Position numbers and translations under genes: made by a program. Below are positions 16,362-19,982 of a stretch of 19,982 nt of DNA, piece by piece. The stretch comes from Betaproteobacteria bacterium (GTDB taxonomy: Bacteria > Pseudomonadota > Gammaproteobacteria > Burkholderiales > SG8-41), in contig JAIOOZ010000689.1 in assembly GCA_021414185.1 (NCBI GenBank), positions 1-19,982 on the forward strand, read 5' to 3'. Below the pieces are notes generated by a model. The model did no database searches. It was given only the letters and a program-made list of their open reading frames with translations, and was not told the DNA's origin. Each line of letters begins with the position of its first letter. Position 1 is the first letter of the stretch.

Positions 16362-17486
16362 ATGTTTGATCGTCCCGGGAGCGACTCCCAGGCGGTGCTC
16401 GTCAGTCTCGATTTCGGCGAGGCGGGTTACGCCGAATCGACCGATGAACTGGTGCAACTCGCACTGAGCGCGCGCATCCGCGTCGCCGGCATTTTGCGCG
16501 GCAAACGCGCGCGGCCCGATTCCGCGTTTTTTGCCGGCACCGGTAAAGTCGATGAACTCGCCGCATTGCTTGCGGAAAAAAACGCGGGCCTCGCGATATT
16601 CAATCACGAGCTGTCGCCGGCGCAGGAACGCAATCTCGAAAAAAAACTCAACTGCCGCGTCATCGACCGCGTCAGCCTCATTCTCGACATCTTTGCGCAA
16701 CGCGCGCACAGCCACGAAGGCAAGCTGCAGGTGGAACTCGCGCAACTCGAACATCTTTCCACGCGCCTCGTACGTGGCTGGACCCACCTTGAACGGCAGA
16801 AGGGCGGTATCGGCCTGCGCGGCCCGGGCGAGACCCAGCTCGAAACTGACCGCCGTCTGCTCGGCAAGCGCGTAAAACTTCTGAAAGACAAGCTTGTGAA
16901 ATTTGCCGGCCAGCGCGAAGTGCAGCGCCGTGCGCGGCGCCGCGCCAATGTGCTGTCGGTGTCGCTCGTCGGCTATACCAATGCGGGCAAGAGCACGCTG
17001 TTCAACGTGCTGACACGCGCGCAGGCGTATGCCGCCGACCAGTTGTTCGCCACGCTCGACACGACGACGCGGCGCGTTTTCCTGCCCAACGGCGCGCCGC
17101 TGGTGCTGTCCGACACGGTTGGTTTTATCCGCGAGCTGCCGCATACGCTGGTGGCGGCCTTTCGCGCCACGCTTGAAGAGGCAATCCGCGCGGACCTGCT
17201 GCTGCACGTGGTCGATGCCAACAGCGCCACGCGCGACACGCAGATTGCGGCGGTCAACTCGGTATTGACGGAAATCGGCGCCGACCACATACCGCAGGTG
17301 CTGGTTTACAACAAGATCGATTTGAACGGCGGCACACCGCGGGTCGAGCGCGACGAGTATGGTAAAATCAATCGCATCTGGATCAGCGCCAGGAACGGGT
17401 CGGGACTCGATCTGGCGCGGTCAGCACTTGAAGAATACGCTGCTGCGGCTGCCCGTTATACGGCGGCGCGTCCCGCGGCAGCATGA
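16362..17486 (+). CDS. hflX: Ribosome-splitting GTPase HflX
   Basis: An Obg-HflX family GTPase that binds the 50S subunit and splits stalled or stressed ribosomes. It has 374 residues. The N-terminal HflX domain includes RPDSAFFAGTGKVDEL (51–66) and NHELSPAQERNLE (81–93). A glycine-rich linker, GGIGLRGPGETQLETDRR (148–165), contributes ribosome contact in known family structures. The GTPase domain has the P-loop GYTNAGKST (204–212), DTVGF (251–255) and NKID (317–320). The C-terminal domain is short. The ATG at 16362 lies 20 bases after hfq and has only a poor ribosome site, so coupling to hfq is plausible. It is followed by hflK after 86 bases, counted from the preferred hflK start. Confidence 0.96.
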   Translation: MFDRPGSDSQAVLVSLDFGEAGYAESTDELVQLALSARIRVAGILRGKRARPDSAFFAGTGKVDELAALLAEKNAGLAIFNHELSPAQERNLEKKLNCRVIDRVSLILDIFAQRAHSHEGKLQVELAQLEHLSTRLVRGWTHLERQKGGIGLRGPGETQLETDRRLLGKRVKLLKDKLVKFAGQREVQRRARRRANVLSVSLVGYTNAGKSTLFNVLTRAQAYAADQLFATLDTTTRRVFLPNGAPLVLSDTVGFIRELPHTLVAAFRATLEEAIRADLLLHVVDANSATRDTQIAAVNSVLTEIGADHIPQVLVYNKIDLNGGTPRVERDEYGKINRIWISARNGSGLDLARSALEEYAAAAARYTAARPAAA

Positions 17487-17572
17487 CACGGACCTAATAA
17501 TTCATGGTTACCTACTTGCAGTCATTTCGCGGCTTTGTTGCCGGGCGCTGGCAGCGTTTTATCGGCGTGCTG

Positions 17573-18766
17573 ATGTCGCTCAACGACCCGCAATGGGGAC
17601 GCGGCGGCGGTGGCAAGAACCAGGGCCCGCCCGACCTCGACGAACTGATGCGCAATTTCAATCAGAAGATCGGCGCTCTGTTCGGCCGCAAGGGCGGCGG
17701 CAACGGTTCCACCCCGGGTGGCCCGGGGTTCGCGCAATTCGGCGGCGGCGCCGGCGTGCTGATCGGCCTCGTTGTGCTGGTGTGGCTGGCAAGCGGTTTT
17801 TACATCGTCGATGCGAGCCAGCGCGGCATGGTACTGCGCTTCGGCAAATTCGTCGAGGAAACGCAACCGGGCCCGCACTGGCATTTGCCGTTCCCGTTCG
17901 AGACCGCTGAAATCGTCAATCTGTCGCAGGTGCGCACGATCGAAATCGGTTCGCGCAACGGCGGCAAAAGCAAAGTGCCGAAAGAATCATTGATGCTCAC
18001 CGATGACGCCAACATCATCGACATCCAGTTTGCCGTGCAATACGTGGTGAAAGACCCGCGGGATTATTTGTTTGAAAACCGCTCGCCCGAGGAAAGCGTG
18101 CTGCAGGTGGCGGAGACGGCGATTCGCGAAATTGTGGGCAAGCATGCGATGGATCTGGTGTTGTATGAAGGGCGTGCCCAGGTCACCGATGAGGCGCAGA
18201 AGCTGATGCAGGAAATACTCGATCGCTACCGCACCGGCATCAGCATAAGCAAGGTCACGATGCAGAATGCGCAACCGCCGGAGCAGGTGCAGGCCGCGTT
18301 CGACGATGCGGTAAAAGCCGGACAGGACCGCGAGCGCCAGAAAAACGAGGGTCAGGCCTATGCCAAGGACGTGGTGCCGAAGGCCGAAGGCGCGGCCGCG
18401 CGCCTGAAGCAGGAAGCCGATGGCTACAAACAGCGTGTGATCGAGCGCGCGGAAGGCGACGCCAGCCGTTTCCGTCAAATCGTTGCGGAGTACAACAAAG
18501 CGCCGGGCGTAACCCGCGATCGTCTGTATATCGATGCCATGCAGGAGATCATGAGCAACACCAGCAAAGTGCTCGTCGACCAGAAGGGCGGCAACAACCT
18601 GCTGTATCTGCCCCTGGACAAGCTGATGCAAATGACCGCTCCCGGCGCAGGCGCGCCGGTTGATGCAATGAACAAGCCGGCTGACGCGAGCCCGGGTTCG
18701 GAACCGCTGCCATCGGCTTCGCGCTCGCGCGACGCGCTGCGCAGCCGCGAACGGGAGCCGCGATGA
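17573..18766 (+). CDS. hflK: FtsH-modulating membrane protease complex protein HflK
   Basis: An SPFH/band-7 protein that, with HflC, forms a membrane cage regulating the FtsH protease. It has 397 residues from ATG 17573, starting with the family-typical MSLNDPQWGRGGGG. The Gly-rich cytoplasmic leader runs to about residue 56. A membrane helix at about 60–80 follows, then the SPFH domain from VDASQRGMVLRFGKFVEE. A long helical segment rich in Glu/Arg/Lys/Ala (about 235–320) predicts a coiled coil. The C-terminal tail is Pro/Ser/Arg-rich. An in-frame ATG at 17504 adds 23 residues (MVTYLQSFRG...) with no family resemblance that I recognise and a weak ribosome site, so 17573 is preferred. The stop overlaps the hflC start (ATGA). 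Confidence 0.95.
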   Translation: MSLNDPQWGRGGGGKNQGPPDLDELMRNFNQKIGALFGRKGGGNGSTPGGPGFAQFGGGAGVLIGLVVLVWLASGFYIVDASQRGMVLRFGKFVEETQPGPHWHLPFPFETAEIVNLSQVRTIEIGSRNGGKSKVPKESLMLTDDANIIDIQFAVQYVVKDPRDYLFENRSPEESVLQVAETAIREIVGKHAMDLVLYEGRAQVTDEAQKLMQEILDRYRTGISISKVTMQNAQPPEQVQAAFDDAVKAGQDRERQKNEGQAYAKDVVPKAEGAAARLKQEADGYKQRVIERAEGDASRFRQIVAEYNKAPGVTRDRLYIDAMQEIMSNTSKVLVDQKGGNNLLYLPLDKLMQMTAPGAGAPVDAMNKPADASPGSEPLPSASRSRDALRSREREPR

Positions 18767-19638
18767 ACCAGAAACTTGGCGTGGCGCTGGTGTTGACCGT
18801 GGTGCTGCTGATCGTAGTATCGATGTCGGTGTTCGTCGTCGACACGCGGCAAAAGGGAATTGTTTTCCGCTTCGGTGAGATCGTGTACGTGATCAACAAG
18901 CCGGGACTCTATCTCAAACTGCCGCTGGTGGACAACGTGCGTTATTTCGACGCGCGGCTGTTAACGATAGACAGCGCGGAGCCGGAGCGTTTTCTCACGA
19001 ATGAGAAAAAGAACGTATTGGTCGATCTATTCGTCAAGTGGCAGATTTCGGATGTGCAGCTCTACTACATCAGCGTGAGCGGCGACGAAGCGCGCGCGCA
19101 GATACGCCTGCTGCAAACGATCAACGACGGTTTGCGCGCGGAATTCGGCAGCCGTTCCGTGCACGACGTGGTGTCCGGCGAGCGCAATGCCATCATGGAA
19201 GAAATGCGCAAGAAGGCCAACAGGGACGCCGTGAAAATCGGGGTTGAAGTGCGCGACGTGCGTTTGAAGCGCGTTGACCTGCCGCAGGAAGTCAGCGAAT
19301 CGGTTTACGGCCGGATGCGCGCCGAGCGCACGCAGTTTGCGAATAAATTGCGCTCCACGGGCGCCGCGGACTCAGAGACGATACGCGCCGAAGCGGACAA
19401 GCAGCGGGAAGTGATTCTGGCGCAGGCTTATCGCTATGCCCAGACCACCAAGGGCGAGGGCGACGGCAAGGCTTCCGCAATCTACGCGCGCGCATACGAG
19501 CAGAACCCCGAGTTTTATGCGTTTTACCGCAGTCTCGACGCATACACCAAGAGCTTCAAGAGCAAGAGCGACGTCATGGTGCTCGAGCCGAATTCGGAGT
19601 TCTTCAAGTACCTCAAGAACAGCAAGCCGGCCAAATAA
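18763..19638 (+). CDS. hflC: FtsH-modulating membrane protease complex protein HflC
   Basis: The partner of HflK in the SPFH complex around FtsH; despite the historical name it is not itself a clear protease. It has 291 residues. An N-terminal signal-anchor helix lies at about 7–27, followed by VVDTRQKGIVFRFGEI, which opens the band-7 domain. The segment from about 185 to 250 is a charged helix (RMRAERTQFANKLR, EAQA-type repeats), the expected coiled coil. The C terminus has the HflC-like segment YRSLDAYTKSFKSKSDVMVL. It is coupled to hflK by a four-base overlap. DUF2065 follows after 18 bases. Confidence 0.96.
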   Translation: MNQKLGVALVLTVVLLIVVSMSVFVVDTRQKGIVFRFGEIVYVINKPGLYLKLPLVDNVRYFDARLLTIDSAEPERFLTNEKKNVLVDLFVKWQISDVQLYYISVSGDEARAQIRLLQTINDGLRAEFGSRSVHDVVSGERNAIMEEMRKKANRDAVKIGVEVRDVRLKRVDLPQEVSESVYGRMRAERTQFANKLRSTGAADSETIRAEADKQREVILAQAYRYAQTTKGEGDGKASAIYARAYEQNPEFYAFYRSLDAYTKSFKSKSDVMVLEPNSEFFKYLKNSKPAK

Positions 19639-19656
19639 CGCATTGCCAGGCCGGGC

Positions 19657-19845
19657 GTGGGCAAATATCTGCTGACGGCGCTCGCGCTCATGCTGATCAT
19701 AGAAGGCGTGTTGCCGTTTCTGGCCCCCGGCCTGTGGCGCGAAACCTTCCGCCGAATCACCGAAATGTCCGATGGTCAGGTGCGGTTCATCGGGCTGACA
19801 TCGATGATCGCCGGTGCCCTGTTGCTGTTGTTCCTGTCACTATAG
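19657..19845 (+). CDS. DUF2065 (YjeT-like) small membrane protein
   Basis: A 62-residue protein with two hydrophobic helices (about 4–25 and 43–61) separated by a short polar loop, LWRETFRRITEMSDGQVRFI. This is the DUF2065/YjeT pattern; in E. coli yjeT sits just downstream of hflC, as here. No function is known; a role near the HflKC complex is possible only by association. Translation begins at a GTG at 19657, with CCAGG (19646–19650) six bases upstream. The 99 bases after the stop reach hisZ. Confidence 0.88.
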   Translation: MGKYLLTALALMLIIEGVLPFLAPGLWRETFRRITEMSDGQVRFIGLTSMIAGALLLLFLSL

Positions 19846-19880
19846 GGAAAGCGCGCGCAAACAGCGGGGCGAATCCGGGG

Positions 19881-19910
19881 TTGGGATTTTGCCGTATTCG
19901 CGTGTATGCT
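19881..19910 (+). promoter_or_regulatory. Candidate promoter for hisZ
   Basis: In the 99-base gap after DUF2065, TTGGGA (19881–19886) and TATGCT (19905–19910) could form a sigma-70 promoter with an 18-base spacer. A T7 run (19920–19926) lies just after it. GCGAAT (19869–19874) and ATTCGC (19896–19901) form an inverted repeat across the same area that might act as an operator or part of a terminator. All are weak motif-level inferences. Confidence 0.3.
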
Positions 19911-19944
19911 TCGCAGTTGTTTTTTTGTAACGTATTGAACCACC

Positions 19945-19982
19945 ATGCGTAAATGGCTTTTGCCTGAATATATAGAGGACGT
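19945..19982 (+). CDS. hisZ: ATP phosphoribosyltransferase regulatory subunit HisZ, N-terminal fragment
   Basis: Only the first 12 codons plus two bases are in the window, reading MRKWLLPEYIED and then V. This short N terminus matches the typical start of betaproteobacterial HisZ, a HisS paralogue that activates the short form of HisG in histidine biosynthesis. Gene position supports the call: hisZ follows hflC and DUF2065 in many betaproteobacteria and is usually followed by purA. The gene continues beyond the right edge. Confidence 0.75.
   Translation, partial: MRKWLLPEYIED

Noticed and set aside
17504..17572. N-terminal extension of HflK from ATG 17504
   Set aside because: The extra 23 residues do not resemble HflK, the ribosome site is weak, and the typical MSLNDPQWG start is at 17573.

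Overview
The window is a GC-rich, gene-dense stretch of bacterial chromosome. It most likely comes from a betaproteobacterium, in the broad Nitrosomonadales/Burkholderiales sense. The basis is protein style plus gene order: ndk–rlmN–pilF–rodZ–ispG–hisS–yfgM–bamB–der–hfq–hflX–hflK–hflC–DUF2065–hisZ is a housekeeping block typical of that class. Neither the species nor the genus can be read from the sequence. No tRNA, rRNA, insertion sequence, phage gene or CRISPR array is visible, and no gap between genes exceeds about 100 bases.

Left part (1–4654), more variable genes: the C-terminal half of an MFS transporter; a small unrecognised two-helix membrane protein on the minus strand, whose stop codon interlocks with the transporter's stop; an exported dienelactone-hydrolase-like alpha/beta hydrolase; a periplasmic gamma-glutamyltransferase (ggt); and a DUF4337 membrane protein.

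Middle part (4655–7013): accA (acetyl-CoA carboxylase, fatty acid synthesis) overlaps tilS (tRNA-Ile lysidine synthetase) by 32 bases. tilS carries the most unusual element of the window, an in-frame palindromic repeat of AGAGGCG/CGCCTCT heptamers that expands a loop of the enzyme.

Right part (7098–19982): a long same-strand run, with most genes touching or overlapping, from ndk to the first codons of hisZ. It covers nucleotide balance (ndk), rRNA/tRNA methylation (rlmN), the type IV pilus pilotin (pilF/pilW), cell shape (rodZ), isoprenoid synthesis (ispG), His-tRNA charging (hisS), envelope biogenesis (yfgM, bamB), ribosome assembly and rescue GTPases (der, hflX), RNA chaperoning (hfq), and the FtsH-regulating membrane complex (hflK, hflC).

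No wholly new multi-gene system is apparent. The items most worth a second look are the tilS palindrome, the orphan minus-strand membrane protein, the DUF4337 protein with a His-rich N terminus, and several start-site and promoter inferences.
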